Shown here one piece after another: positions 1-8,122 of a stretch of 64,000 nucleotides of DNA. Below the pieces are notes generated by a model, which saw only the letters and a list, made by a program, of their open reading frames with translations, was not told the DNA's origin and did no database searches. Each line of letters starts with the position of its first letter. Position 1 is the stretch's first letter. A program made the position numbers and the translations under genes. The stretch covers positions 186,001 to 250,000 of the forward strand of contig JAHCID010000002.1 of the NCBI GenBank assembly GCA_026129405.1. The letters run 5' to 3'. The DNA comes from a bacterium. GTDB taxonomy: Bacteria > Desulfobacterota > Binatia > DP-6.

Positions 1-1625
1 ATCGCGGTCTCGCCGCGGGCGACGACGCCGGTGGCGGCGTCGACCACCTGCCACTGCATCGTGGGACCGAAGAGCGGCTGCGACTCGATCGTCACCACCC
101 GCACCTCGCCCGGCTCGAAGCCGCACTGCGCCTGCACCGCTTCGAGCAGCTGCGTGCCGTTCAGGTGGCCGTCGCCGAAGTTCCAGCCGAGCACCATGCC
201 GCCGAGCACCTCGCCCTCCATCCACTCGTAGTCCTCGATGTCGTCGACCGCCTTCGGCAGCGCTTCGAGCAGCGGGCGGCCCTCCAGGTGCATGAAGCGG
301 TGGGCCATCGAGAGCGCGATTGCGACGTCGGCTGCCTGCGGGTCGGGGAGGAGCTTCTCGAGCTGCTCGCGCATGGTGCCCGACGCCTTCACGAGCTTGC
401 CGAGCTTCGCCGCGCTGCCCTTGCGCACGAGCCAGATGTTGTAGGCCCAGTTGCCGGCGTAGTAGCGCATCGAGAGCAGGAACGAGACGTGGCGCGGCAC
501 GAAGTTGCCGTAGGTCGGCACGGCGACGAGCCAGAAGACGAGGAACGCGCACAGCCACGGTGCCGACAGCACCGCCGGCAGCCCCGCCTCGGGATGCACC
601 CCGAAGAGGAAGATGGCGCCGTAGATCATGAGGATGTTCCACTCGATCGGCATGCCGCTCGGGTTGTTGATGGCGATGAAGCCGTGGAAGCACGCCATCC
701 CGACCAGCATCAGCGCGGTGAGCGTCGGGTCGCCGCTCGCGAGCAGCAGTCCGACGGGGATGAAGTACTCGAACGCCGTCCCGCCGTGCGCCATCGCGCC
801 GGCGAGGCGCGACGGTCGCAGGTCGTCGGGGTAGGATACGAACAGCCGCTTCTTCAGCCACCGCGGGAAGAACGGGCCGTTGTTCATCATCACCATGATG
901 ACCGACGGGAAGTGGTGGTTGACCTTCGAGGTGGCCGCCCAGAACCAGATCGCGCACCACACGACCTTGCAGGCGGAGAGCCAGAGGGCGTCGGCGAAGG
1001 CCACGGTCAGGCAGACGAGCGCCACCCAGTAGTGCTCGGCGCGCGCGGCGAGGAAGAGCGTCTTGTCGGTGATCCCGAGGAGCGGGATCAGGACGACGCT
1101 CGGCCACATGAGATCGGGCGTCACCGTGGGGGCGAGCAGCGCGCGCAGGAGCAGCGCCTGGTTGGCGGCGTAGAGCGCGACGTCGAGCCAGGTGCGGCGC
1201 GTGCCGCCGACCAGCGGCAGGCCCGGGAAGAGCGGCAGCTTCGTCGTGCCGGGACGCAGGAAGTGCAGGAAGCCGCCGAAGGGCGGATTGAAGCGCGCGT
1301 TCATCGGGCCCATGCCGCAGCCGAAGCCCATCAGCTCGTAGAAGATCGACCACAGGATCGCCTTCTGGAATGCGACCGCCGTGAACGCCCAGGCGCCCGG
1401 CGCGGTGAAGCCCGGGTAGCCGGCCGAGAAGGAGACGAAGAACGCCCAGCCGCCGGCGTAGAAGAAGAGGTACTTCGCCCAGTACATCGCCATCACGATC
1501 GGCGGCGTCGGGAAGACCTGCGAGGCCCAGGTGCGGCAGACGAGCCGGACGCGCTCGGGGAACGGCGCGCCGAGCAGCCGGGCCGGCTCGTAGGGCGGGA
1601 GGTCGGCGTCGGACGACGTGGGCAT
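1..1625 (-). CDS. DUF3556 family multipass membrane protein (C-terminus off window)
   Basis: About 541 codons are visible and the reading frame is still open at the left edge, so the C-terminus is missing. The N-terminal half holds several hydrophobic segments. Motifs GFGCGMGPMNARFNPP (about residues 98-113), AATSKVNHHFP and DDLRPSRL match what I remember of the mycobacterial DUF3556 transmembrane family, whose function is unknown. The C-terminal visible part (from about residue 400) is soluble and ends in a beta-rich domain. The ATG at 1625 begins MPTSSDADLPPYEPARLLG, which fits the family start. The gene is transcribed leftwards and stands apart from the remnant on its right. Family call is fairly sure; no function can be given. 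Confidence 0.82.
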   Translation of the reverse strand, partial: MPTSSDADLPPYEPARLLGAPFPERVRLVCRTWASQVFPTPPIVMAMYWAKYLFFYAGGWAFFVSFSAGYPGFTAPGAWAFTAVAFQKAILWSIFYELMGFGCGMGPMNARFNPPFGGFLHFLRPGTTKLPLFPGLPLVGGTRRTWLDVALYAANQALLLRALLAPTVTPDLMWPSVVLIPLLGITDKTLFLAARAEHYWVALVCLTVAFADALWLSACKVVWCAIWFWAATSKVNHHFPSVIMVMMNNGPFFPRWLKKRLFVSYPDDLRPSRLAGAMAHGGTAFEYFIPVGLLLASGDPTLTALMLVGMACFHGFIAINNPSGMPIEWNILMIYGAIFLFGVHPEAGLPAVLSAPWLCAFLVFWLVAVPTYGNFVPRHVSFLLSMRYYAGNWAYNIWLVRKGSAAKLGKLVKASGTMREQLEKLLPDPQAADVAIALSMAHRFMHLEGRPLLEALPKAVDDIEDYEWMEGEVLGGMVLGWNFGDGHLNGTQLLEAVQAQCGFEPGEVRVVTIESQPLFGPTMQWQVVDAATGVVARGETA

Positions 1626-1864
1626 GGCGTCGGCGCTTTCGAGCACGGCACGTCGCCCGGCTGCAAGCCGCGCGCAGGGGCGTCGCTATGCGGCGCTGCG
1701 AGCGGGCGCGTGCGGCGCCGCCGTCAGCGCATCGGCCACCTCGTGCGCCGCGCCGAAGCCGGGCAGGAGCTCCGAGAGCCGGTCACGATGTCGCGCGGGT
1801 CCGCCTACGTGCTAGGGCCTCGGCGTGGCGAACGCCTTCCTCGACGCGATCCGGCTCGTGCACC

Positions 1865-2077
1865 GTGGTCGACGTCGAGGGCCTCATCGGACTGAAGCTC
1901 CAGGTCCTCGTGAACGATCCATCCCGCCGCCGCCAGGACGAGGCCGACATCGTCGCCCTGATGACCCTCCACCTGCCGGCGCTCGACGGGCCTTTGCTGG
2001 AGGAGTACTTCGCGCTACTCGATCGGCGTGACGACCTCGCGCGGCTCCTCGACGAAGCCCGGCAGCGGCGCGGCTGA
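1865..2077 (+). pseudogene. C-terminal remnant of a nucleotidyltransferase (MNT/AbiEii-like)
   Basis: The frame encodes VVDVEGLIGLKLQVLVNDP followed by RRRQDEADIVAL and ends in a leucine-rich helix. This is the usual C-terminal piece of small MNT/AbiEii-type nucleotidyltransferases (the 'EgLIglKlqa...DPrR..DeaDi' region). The N-terminal catalytic GSxxxxD half is absent. Upstream, 1825-1860 in another frame reads like more of the same protein (ANAFLDAIRLVH), suggesting a frameshift plus deletion. It is followed after 7 bases by a small ORF that often partners such genes. I infer a dead remnant of a two-gene module, possibly toxin-antitoxin-like. Confidence 0.5.
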
Positions 2078-2084
2078 CGCCCTC

Positions 2085-2237
2085 GTGGCCGACGTGCCGG
2101 ATCAGCGCACGCTGCGCCCCGATCCCCCCGTGCGCTCGCTCGAAGAGTTCGTCGCGTTTCTCGCCGAGGTCGAGGCCGTCGTCGGTCCCGACCGGCGGCC
2201 GCGGCCCCCGACCGTCGGCGACCGCTTCCGTCTGTAG
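2085..2237 (+). CDS. small hypothetical partner of the nucleotidyltransferase remnant
   Basis: A 50-residue protein from GTG 2085 that contains SLEEFVAFLAEVEAVVG and ends RPPTVGDRFRL. Short proteins with this 'leEfl.fL.e.ea.fGp..RpRP.t.gdrF.L' pattern sit beside DUF6036/MNT-type nucleotidyltransferases, which matches the remnant immediately upstream. A longer in-frame start at 2028 exists, but the extra 19 residues overlap the upstream coding sequence and look like its antisense-free shadow. Function unknown; it may no longer be needed if its partner is broken. Confidence 0.4.
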   Translation: MADVPDQRTLRPDPPVRSLEEFVAFLAEVEAVVGPDRRPRPPTVGDRFRL

Positions 2238-2251
2238 GTCGCGGGGCCGCG

Positions 2252-2280
2252 TTGCCGGCGTCCCGGCGCGATGGTAGCGC
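2252..2280 (+). promoter_or_regulatory. candidate promoter of the L,D-transpeptidase gene
   Basis: TTGCCG, 17 bases, then TAGCGC, ending 9 bases before the ATG at 2290. This would give a transcript with almost no 5' leader. Similar spacing recurs before several genes in the window. Confidence 0.35.
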
Positions 2281-2289
2281 GTCGCGCCC

Positions 2290-3312
2290 ATGGCGATGCG
2301 TGTGCGGTGGGGGCGGGCGCTCGTCCTCTGTGCGGCGGTGGTGGTGGCGGTCGAGGCGAAGGTGCCGTTCTGGGGCGCGACCACCTCGAGGCCCCTCGGC
2401 ACCGATCCGAAGACGCTCGCGCAGGGCGAATGGATCTGGGACGGCGACGCGGAGCCGCGCGGCCCGATGCTCGTCATCGTCAGCCTCAACGAGCAGCGCG
2501 CGTACGTGTACCGCAACGGCGTGCGCATCGGCGTCGCCACCGCGAGCACGGGCAAGCCCGGCTACGAGACGCCCACCGGCGTCTTCACGATCCTCCAGAA
2601 GGATGAGGATCACCGCTCGAAGACCTACGACGACGCGCCCATGCCGTATCAGGAGCGACTCACCTGGGGCGGCGTCGCGCTGCATGCGGGCGGGCTGCCG
2701 GGCTATCCGTCGTCGCACGGCTGCGTGCACCTGCCCTCGGCGTTCGCACGCAAGCTGTTCGAGGTGAGCCCGATGGGTATGACCGTCGTCATCGCGGAGG
2801 AGGGCGAGGCGCCGCGCGACGTGGTCCATCCCGGGCTCCTCACCCCGGTCGCGGCGAACGGCGCGACCCTCGATCCGGCGCCCCGGCTCGAAGGCGACCA
2901 GGCCTTCCGTTGGACGCCGGTCGAAGGCGCGGACGGCCCCGTGTCGCTCGTCGTGAGCGGCGCGGACCAGCGGCTGCTCGTCTACCGCAGCGGGTTCGAG
3001 GTCGGACGCGCCCGCGTGACGATCCGGGATGCGAAGCAGCCGCTCGGCACGCACGTCTTTCAGGCCCTCGACCATCCCGCGGGCGCGCCGATGCGCTGGA
3101 AGGCGCTGGCCGTGCCCGGCTACACGGGGACGTCCGCCGCGGCCGACCCGGCGGAGGTGCAGCGCATCGTCGTTCCCGGCGCCTTCCTGACGACGCTGAC
3201 CCCGCTCGTCACCCCCGGCACGACGCTGCTCGTCACGGACGCGGCCGTCCTGCCGAGCACGACCGGGGTGCCCCTCCAGCTGGTGACCGACGGCCCGCCC
3301 CCCGCGGGCTGA
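2290..3312 (+). CDS. secreted L,D-transpeptidase (YkuD domain)
   Basis: This 340-residue protein has an N-terminal hydrophobic signal segment (about residues 8-23) and a YkuD domain (about 60-165). The catalytic signature HAGGLPGYPSSHGCVHLP covers about residues 133-150, with His144 and Cys146 as the expected catalytic pair. Such enzymes form 3-3 peptidoglycan cross-links or attach proteins to peptidoglycan in the periplasm. Residues about 195-270 (VSLVVSGADQRLLVYRSG) look like a second, degenerate YkuD-type start without the Cys, so the protein may be a partial internal duplication. No Shine-Dalgarno sequence is evident. An in-frame ATG two codons later is equally possible. Confidence 0.88.
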   Translation: MAMRVRWGRALVLCAAVVVAVEAKVPFWGATTSRPLGTDPKTLAQGEWIWDGDAEPRGPMLVIVSLNEQRAYVYRNGVRIGVATASTGKPGYETPTGVFTILQKDEDHRSKTYDDAPMPYQERLTWGGVALHAGGLPGYPSSHGCVHLPSAFARKLFEVSPMGMTVVIAEEGEAPRDVVHPGLLTPVAANGATLDPAPRLEGDQAFRWTPVEGADGPVSLVVSGADQRLLVYRSGFEVGRARVTIRDAKQPLGTHVFQALDHPAGAPMRWKALAVPGYTGTSAAADPAEVQRIVVPGAFLTTLTPLVTPGTTLLVTDAAVLPSTTGVPLQLVTDGPPPAG

Positions 3313-3334
3313 CGCCGGCGCGTCCGCGCGCTGC

Positions 3335-3363
3335 TTGGAACCTGGCCAGGTGGCTGGTTCAAT
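3335..3363 (+). promoter_or_regulatory. candidate leaderless promoter of the thaumatin-like gene
   Basis: TTGGAA, 17 bases, TTCAAT, then 8 bases to the ATG at 3372. The predicted transcription start falls at or next to the start codon, and no ribosome binding site is present. Confidence 0.4.
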
Positions 3364-3371
3364 GCTCCAGC

Positions 3372-5399
3372 ATGTGGCGTGCGGTGATGGTTTCGGGGAT
3401 GGCGTTCGGCTTCGCGGCGTCGGCGGCGGCGCAGTGTGATCCGGCGACGCAGTACACGTACACGTTCCAGAACGCCTGCACGCAGCCGATCTGGATCGGC
3501 CAGCGCAGCACGCAGGATCCGTCGGCGTATCCGCCCCAGTCGGGCAACTGGGCGCTCGCCGGCGCGTGTGCGAGCAACGCCGCCTGCCCATCGGGCACAT
3601 GCGACACGCAGGACGGGACGTGCACGTGCAGCACCGCGGCCGACTGTCCCGGCGGCGCCGCCTGCGGGAGCGACGGGAAGTGCAGCACCGCGGCCGTCTT
3701 CTGCATGCCGCAGACGTGGACGTCGGGCAGCTTCTGGCCGCGCACGGGCTGTACCCTCGACACCTCGACGTCCCCGCCGAGCCTCTCCTGCGCGACCGGC
3801 GCCTGCTACGACACCGACAACTCGGGCCGCGCGCTGCTCGACTGCAGCGCCGCGAACGGCGGCGGCTCGCCGACGAACCCGGTGACGCAGTTCGAGGTCA
3901 CGTCCACGTCGGCGACGATCAACTACGACGTCAGCCTCGCCGCCGGCTACAACGTCGAGACCGTGGCCGCGCCCGTCGGCGGCGGCCAGGTCGTGCCCGG
4001 AACGCCGTCGACCGACGTCGTCGCCTGCTACGACGTCGGCTGCACCGCGGACCTGAACGCGTCGTGCCCGGCGCCGCTCCAGGTGATCGAGAACGACGTC
4101 GTCATCGGCTGCCTCGACCCCTGCACGCGCTGCCAGCGTCCCGATCCGCCGGCGGCGCTCCAGTGCAACGACACGCTGCCGGACACCTGGAGCTGCGGCG
4201 CGAGCAACGGCTCGGTCACGTACCTCGACCTCTACTGCGCCAAGAACATGGTCGACGGCACGGCGCAGGCGTCGCCGAACCAGGGCACGCCCACCGCCTT
4301 CTCGCAGCTCGACTGCCCCCCGGTGACCTCCTTCGTGCAGCCGACCTTCGCATCGTCGTACACGCTGCCGCCGGGGCAGGGCGTCTGCCTCTACACGCAC
4401 CCGCCGCAGTCGACGACGCCGGGCTTCAACGACTACCGCTGGGCGGACGCGGTGAGCGGGGCCTCCGCCTGCGGCGCCGGCCAGGACGGCACGCCGTGCG
4501 GCGGCTATCGCACCACGCAGAGCGACGGCAGCTACTACGGCGACGCGCTCGGCTACACCTGCCAGACCGCGACCTTCCCCGTCGACGGCGGCAGCGAGGT
4601 CGCCCATCTCTGCATGCCGCCGCCGACGAGCGGCCTCGGCACCTGCACCAGCGACGAGGCCGGCGGGCTGCCGCTCTACTCGGCCGCGGCCGGGGTGGTG
4701 AACACGTCGTGGCTCCTGGCCGCGCAGCAGGCCGGCGGCGGCGCGCCCTACTACGTCCCGTTCAAGACCGCCTGTCAGGCCGCGTACGCATGGCAGTACG
4801 ACGACATCGCGAGCGGCTTCGGCTGTACGGCGGCGTCGACCGTGCCCGGCGGCCAGCCGTTCACGGGCTTCGCCGTGACCTTCTGCGGCAGCGCCGGCCC
4901 CGGGCCGGGTCCCCATCCGGTCGTCCCGACCGCGCTCAGCGTGCGGGGGCGGGCGGCGAAGGTCGATCGCGCCGGCCGCGGCATCCTGCGGCTGAAGGGC
5001 ACGACCACGCTGCCCACGAGCTTCGCGCTCGAGGAGGCGACGCTCTCGGTCGCCGACCTGCTCGACGCCGTCGGCGGCGGCGGCGAGCTCGTGTCCGGCG
5101 ACACGGCGATGCCGTGGTCGCTCGATCCGAAGCGTCGCAAGAAGAAGGTGGCGATCTTCACGAGCGCCGCCGGCGCGCGGGTGAAGGTCGTGCTCCACCG
5201 TCGGCGTCCGAGCGTCGAGACGGTGAAGGTGCAGGTACTCGTGCGCCGGGCCACGATCGCGCGCCCGGCGGCCTGCGCCGGCGGCGATGCGTCGCTGTCG
5301 CTCGAGACGGCGCTCCTCATCGGCGGCGGGAGCGCGGAGTACCGCGCCGGCGCCGTCGGCCCGTGGCGCTGCAAGGGCAAGACGCTGCGCTCGCAGTGA
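3372..5399 (+). CDS. secreted thaumatin-like protein with Cys-rich insert and C-terminal lineage module
   Basis: The 675-residue product starts with a signal peptide (residues 1-21, cut after AASAAA). A thaumatin/osmotin fold follows: YTFQNACTQPIWIG near residue 30, the GCTLDTSTSPPSLSCATGAC signature near 135-155, and FEVTSTSATINYDVSLAAGY matching the thaumatin core. A Cys-rich EGF/dickkopf-like insert (CPSGTC, CSTAADCPGGAACG) interrupts the domain at about residues 63-100. From about residue 520 comes a separate Arg/Lys-rich beta module containing DPKRRKKKVAIF. Plant thaumatins act against fungal walls; the bacterial role is unknown. The gene is followed by a strong hairpin and a convergent gene. 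Confidence 0.8.
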   Translation: MWRAVMVSGMAFGFAASAAAQCDPATQYTYTFQNACTQPIWIGQRSTQDPSAYPPQSGNWALAGACASNAACPSGTCDTQDGTCTCSTAADCPGGAACGSDGKCSTAAVFCMPQTWTSGSFWPRTGCTLDTSTSPPSLSCATGACYDTDNSGRALLDCSAANGGGSPTNPVTQFEVTSTSATINYDVSLAAGYNVETVAAPVGGGQVVPGTPSTDVVACYDVGCTADLNASCPAPLQVIENDVVIGCLDPCTRCQRPDPPAALQCNDTLPDTWSCGASNGSVTYLDLYCAKNMVDGTAQASPNQGTPTAFSQLDCPPVTSFVQPTFASSYTLPPGQGVCLYTHPPQSTTPGFNDYRWADAVSGASACGAGQDGTPCGGYRTTQSDGSYYGDALGYTCQTATFPVDGGSEVAHLCMPPPTSGLGTCTSDEAGGLPLYSAAAGVVNTSWLLAAQQAGGGAPYYVPFKTACQAAYAWQYDDIASGFGCTAASTVPGGQPFTGFAVTFCGSAGPGPGPHPVVPTALSVRGRAAKVDRAGRGILRLKGTTTLPTSFALEEATLSVADLLDAVGGGGELVSGDTAMPWSLDPKRRKKKVAIFTSAAGARVKVVLHRRRPSVETVKVQVLVRRATIARPAACAGGDASLSLETALLIGGGSAEYRAGAVGPWRCKGKTLRSQ

Positions 5400-5405
5400 C
5401 ACCGG

Positions 5406-5438
5406 CGGCCGGGGCGCGCGTCGGGCGCGCCCCGGCCG
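5406..5438. terminator. bidirectional hairpin terminator
   Basis: Perfect 14-bp inverted repeat CGGCCGGGGCGCGC / GCGCGCCCCGGCCG with a 5-base loop, between two convergent genes. No T-run is present. It could stop transcription from both sides or stabilise both 3' ends. Confidence 0.55.
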
Positions 5439-5448
5439 ATCGCGGCGC

Positions 5449-6225
5449 TCAGCCGCCGAAGTCGTGCGCCCACCATGGGCGGCGGCGCGCATCGAGGACG
5501 CAGCCGATCCCGCTGTCGCGGTAGCCGCTGCGCAGGAGGTTCGCGCGGTGGCCGCTGCTGCCCATCCAGCCCGACATCACCGCCGCCGGCGAGGCGTAGC
5601 CGGAGGCGATGTTCTCGCCGAGCAGGCCGCCCAGGTAGCCGAAGAGACGGATGATCGTCGTCCACCCGTCGTGACTGAGCTTGCCGGACGCGGCCATGTC
5701 GATGGCGCGCCGGCGGGCGGCCTTGGCGAGGGCGGGATGATTCGCCAGCGCCGCGACGCCGGCGCTGCGGCGCTCCTCGTTGGCGAGGCGCAGTACCTCG
5801 GCGACCCAGCCGGACGGGCACTCGCTCTCGCCGGCGGCGAGCGGCGGATCGTCCGGACCCGGCGCGGCCGGCGGGGCGGCGACGGTGAGCCCGACGTTCG
5901 CGCTCCAGGCGGTGGTCTCGTCCGAGTCGACGGCCCGTGCCCGCCAGGCGTGGGTGCCGGACGCCAGCGTCCCCACGGCGACGGTCTGCTTGCGCTTGGC
6001 GCCGCCGATGCTGCGCCAGGGCGTCCAGCCGCCGTCGTTCAGGGTGTGCTGGATCTCGACCGTGACCGCGTCCTTGCGGTCGTTGCCGCGGAAGTTCCAG
6101 CGCAGGCTGGCGTCGCCCTTCTTCGGGACGACGAGGGTCAGCTTCGGGGTGGTGAGGGCGCGGGCGGACCCGACGACGAACAGGCTGGCGAACGTCGCCA
6201 GCGCGACGAGACACTTGTGGAACAT
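5449..6225 (-). CDS. secreted CAP-domain (SCP/PR1-like) protein
   Basis: The 258-residue protein has a signal peptide (residues 1-23, ARA-L). A fibronectin-III-like beta domain follows (about 27-117; WNFRGND, TLASGTHAWRARAVDSDE). The C-terminal CAP domain (about 138-258) shows the family landmarks LRLANEERRSAGVAAL, LSHDGW, GENIASGY, GWMGSSGHRANLL and IGCV. Bacterial CAP proteins of this 'transporter/YkwD' type are secreted and of uncertain function. The start at 6225 is preceded by AAGGAG at a good distance. Convergent with the thaumatin-like gene. Confidence 0.85.
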   Translation of the reverse strand: MFHKCLVALATFASLFVVGSARALTTPKLTLVVPKKGDASLRWNFRGNDRKDAVTVEIQHTLNDGGWTPWRSIGGAKRKQTVAVGTLASGTHAWRARAVDSDETTAWSANVGLTVAAPPAAPGPDDPPLAAGESECPSGWVAEVLRLANEERRSAGVAALANHPALAKAARRRAIDMAASGKLSHDGWTTIIRLFGYLGGLLGENIASGYASPAAVMSGWMGSSGHRANLLRSGYRDSGIGCVLDARRRPWWAHDFGG

Positions 6226-6373
6226 GCCGCGTGGACTCCTTGTACGGGCAGATTTTGCGGAACGGCCGCGTGTGGGACGGGGTCGAGTAGCAGCGTGTAC
6301 CGCTCCTCCGCAACTGTCCGTTGGTACGAAATCGAGGGTCGCCGATATGCACGACTCGGGCTACGATCCGCCC

Positions 6374-6688
6374 ATGGCCACGCGGTCCCGTCCAGGGCGG
6401 CGCGCACTCGCGCGCGAGGAAGCCAAGCTCGCCCGCGAGCGGGCCCGTCTCGCCGAAGTCGAGCCCGGCGGCAGCCCGGAGCGGCCGCGCGAGGTGGAAT
6501 CGCCGGCGCAGATCGACGTCATCGCCGAGCGCGTCGAGTGCACGACGTGCGGCGAGGCGATGCGTCTCGACCAGCACGCGGCACGCGAGGTCGACGGCGT
6601 CACGCTGCGCACCGCCGACCTCACCTGCGTCGCATGCGGCGGGAAGCGCACGCTCTGGTTCCGGCTCGCCGGGACCGTGCTCCAGTAG
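6374..6688 (+). CDS. small zinc-ribbon protein
   Basis: 104 residues: a basic, helical N-terminal half (ALAREEAKLARERARLAEVE) and a C-terminal ribbon with two CxxC pairs (CTTCGEAM at about 56-63 and CVACGGKRTLWFR at about 86-98). The four Cys residues probably bind zinc. An ATG at 6347 is also in frame, but the start at 6374 follows a TACGAT box by six bases and fits the leaderless pattern seen elsewhere. Function unknown. Confidence 0.6.
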   Translation: MATRSRPGRRALAREEAKLARERARLAEVEPGGSPERPREVESPAQIDVIAERVECTTCGEAMRLDQHAAREVDGVTLRTADLTCVACGGKRTLWFRLAGTVLQ

Positions 6689-6698
6689 GCCGCGCGCG

Positions 6699-6728
6699 TT
6701 GACCGCGGACGCCGCCGGGATCTACGGT
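6699..6728 (+). promoter_or_regulatory. candidate leaderless promoter
   Basis: TTGACC, 18 bases, TACGGT, then 6 bases to the ATG at 6735. No ribosome binding site is present. Confidence 0.4.
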
Positions 6729-6734
6729 CCCCGC

Positions 6735-7166
6735 ATGACGCCCGCCGACGCCAACGCCGCCCTCGTCCGTCGCTTCTGGACCGACCTCTACGCGCATCGC
6801 TTCGCTGCGCTCGGCGCCTACTTCACTGACGACGCCGTCTACGACGACGTGCCGATTCCGGCCGCGAAGGTGGTGGGGCCGGCGGCGATCGTGCGCAAGC
6901 TCGAGATCGGCTTCGCGCGCGTGCTGCGCCACACCGAGCACGTCCACCGTGTGGTCGCCGACGCCAGCTGCGTGGTCACCGAGCACACCGAGGACTGGGT
7001 GTTCGCCGAGGACCACGTCGTCTCGCTGCCGTTCGTCTCGGTGCAGGAGGTCGCGCACGGCCGGATCACGCGCTGGAGCGACTACAGCAACATGGCGACG
7101 CTGCTCGAGGCGGCGCCGCCGTGGTGGCTCGCGCACGTGACGGCGGCGTGGGCCGAGCAGCCCTGA
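6735..7166 (+). CDS. SnoaL-like / limonene-epoxide-hydrolase-type NTF2-fold protein
   Basis: 143 residues with the NTF2-like pattern: N-terminal helix VRRFWTDLYAHRFAALGAYF, then DDAVYDDVPIPAAKVVGPAAI, and a curved sheet ending VQEVAHGRITRWSDYSNMATLLE. Asp and Arg residues expected in a limonene-epoxide-hydrolase pocket are present, but the substrate cannot be told. It is cytoplasmic, with no signal peptide. It stands alone between the zinc-ribbon gene and the convergent tonB gene. Confidence 0.72.
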   Translation: MTPADANAALVRRFWTDLYAHRFAALGAYFTDDAVYDDVPIPAAKVVGPAAIVRKLEIGFARVLRHTEHVHRVVADASCVVTEHTEDWVFAEDHVVSLPFVSVQEVAHGRITRWSDYSNMATLLEAAPPWWLAHVTAAWAEQP

Positions 7167-7286
7167 GCCGCGCTCCCGTGCGTCGCGGACGCGCCGCCCA
7201 CCGCCGCGGCGGCGATGCCGTGGGCGCAGGCTCGAACGTGCTCCGGCTCGTCGGCGAAGAGCGACGTCGCCCGCGTCGTTCCGGTG

Positions 7287-8039
7287 TCAGCCCGCCTTCA
7301 GATCGAAGCGGATGGGGAACGTGACGGTGCTCTCGACCGGCTCGTCGCCGCGCCGGGCCGGGATGAACTTCCAGCGCGTGCGCACGGTGCTCGCGGCCGC
7401 CTCGTCGAGGAGCTCGTGGCCCGACGAACGCTGCACGCGCACGTCCGCCGGCGAGCCGTCGGGGCGGACGCGCACCTGGAGCAGCACGACGCCCTGCTGC
7501 CCGAGCCGTCGCGCTGCGATCGGATAGGGCGGCTTCGGGTTCACGCCGTAGGCCGGCCGTGCGCCGCTGCCGCCGTCGCCGCCCGTGCCGTTCCCGGTTC
7601 CGGCCCCGCCGCCACCGCTGCCGCCCGCGGTGCCGGTGCTGCCGGCCGCGCCGTCGCCGCTCGCTGCGGTCGTCGGCGGGGCGGCGCTCGGCCGCGCAGA
7701 CGGCTCGAGCATCGGCCTGGGCTTCGGCTTCGCGGCCACCACCGGAGCCGGCTTTGGCACCGGCACCGGCTTCACGACCGCCTCGGGCTTCGGCGGCGGT
7801 GCCGGCGCGACCGCGGGCGCGGGCGGCCCCTGGGGCGGCGAGGGCGGTCCGGGAATCGCGCCGCCTCCGCCGCCGCCGGGACGGGAGACGAACGCCAGCG
7901 GCATCAGCGTCACCGGCTTCGTGATCGGCACCGGCGCGGCGAGCGGCCACAGCAGCAGAAGCGCCAGGAGCAGCGCGTGCCCGAAGGTCGAGCACGCCCA
8001 GGCCGTCGGACGCCCGATCGCGGGAGCTGTCGCCGTCAT
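7287..8039 (-). CDS. tonB: TonB-family energy transducer
   Basis: 250 residues: one N-terminal membrane anchor (about 17-35, HALLLALLLLWPLAAPVPI), a long Pro/Ala/Gly-rich periplasm-spanning linker with PKPEAVVKPVPVPKPAP and a Gly-Gly-Thr stretch, and a C-terminal TonB domain (about 170-250; PPYPIAARRLGQQGVVLLQV, WKFIPARRG). TonB couples the ExbB/ExbD proton channel to outer-membrane receptors; exbD, exbB and a receptor lie 1-4 kb away on the same strand. The ATG at 8039 has GGGGAAG upstream, partly inside a hairpin. Confidence 0.88.
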   Translation of the reverse strand: MTATAPAIGRPTAWACSTFGHALLLALLLLWPLAAPVPITKPVTLMPLAFVSRPGGGGGGAIPGPPSPPQGPPAPAVAPAPPPKPEAVVKPVPVPKPAPVVAAKPKPRPMLEPSARPSAAPPTTAASGDGAAGSTGTAGGSGGGGAGTGNGTGGDGGSGARPAYGVNPKPPYPIAARRLGQQGVVLLQVRVRPDGSPADVRVQRSSGHELLDEAAASTVRTRWKFIPARRGDEPVESTVTFPIRFDLKAG

Positions 8040-8045
8040 GCGCTT

Positions 8046-8063
8046 CCCCGTTTCTGTACGGGG
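8046..8063 (-). promoter_or_regulatory. hairpin overlapping the tonB ribosome binding site
   Basis: CCCCGT / ACGGGG inverted repeat with a 6-base loop. On the minus strand the 3' arm is the GGGG of the tonB Shine-Dalgarno sequence, so folding could limit translation. Just upstream lies a 10-base direct repeat, TGTGTCCGGC then TGTATCCGGC. Confidence 0.3.
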
Positions 8064-8122
8064 CCGGCCCTGGAGCAGGCAAGCCGGATACAGCCGGACA
8101 CACCTGGACTTTTTTCGCTCGG

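Noticed and set aside
165-1895. A long plus-strand frame opposite the first gene
   Set aside because: It is rich in Arg, Glu and His without motifs and lies antisense to a clear DUF3556 membrane protein.
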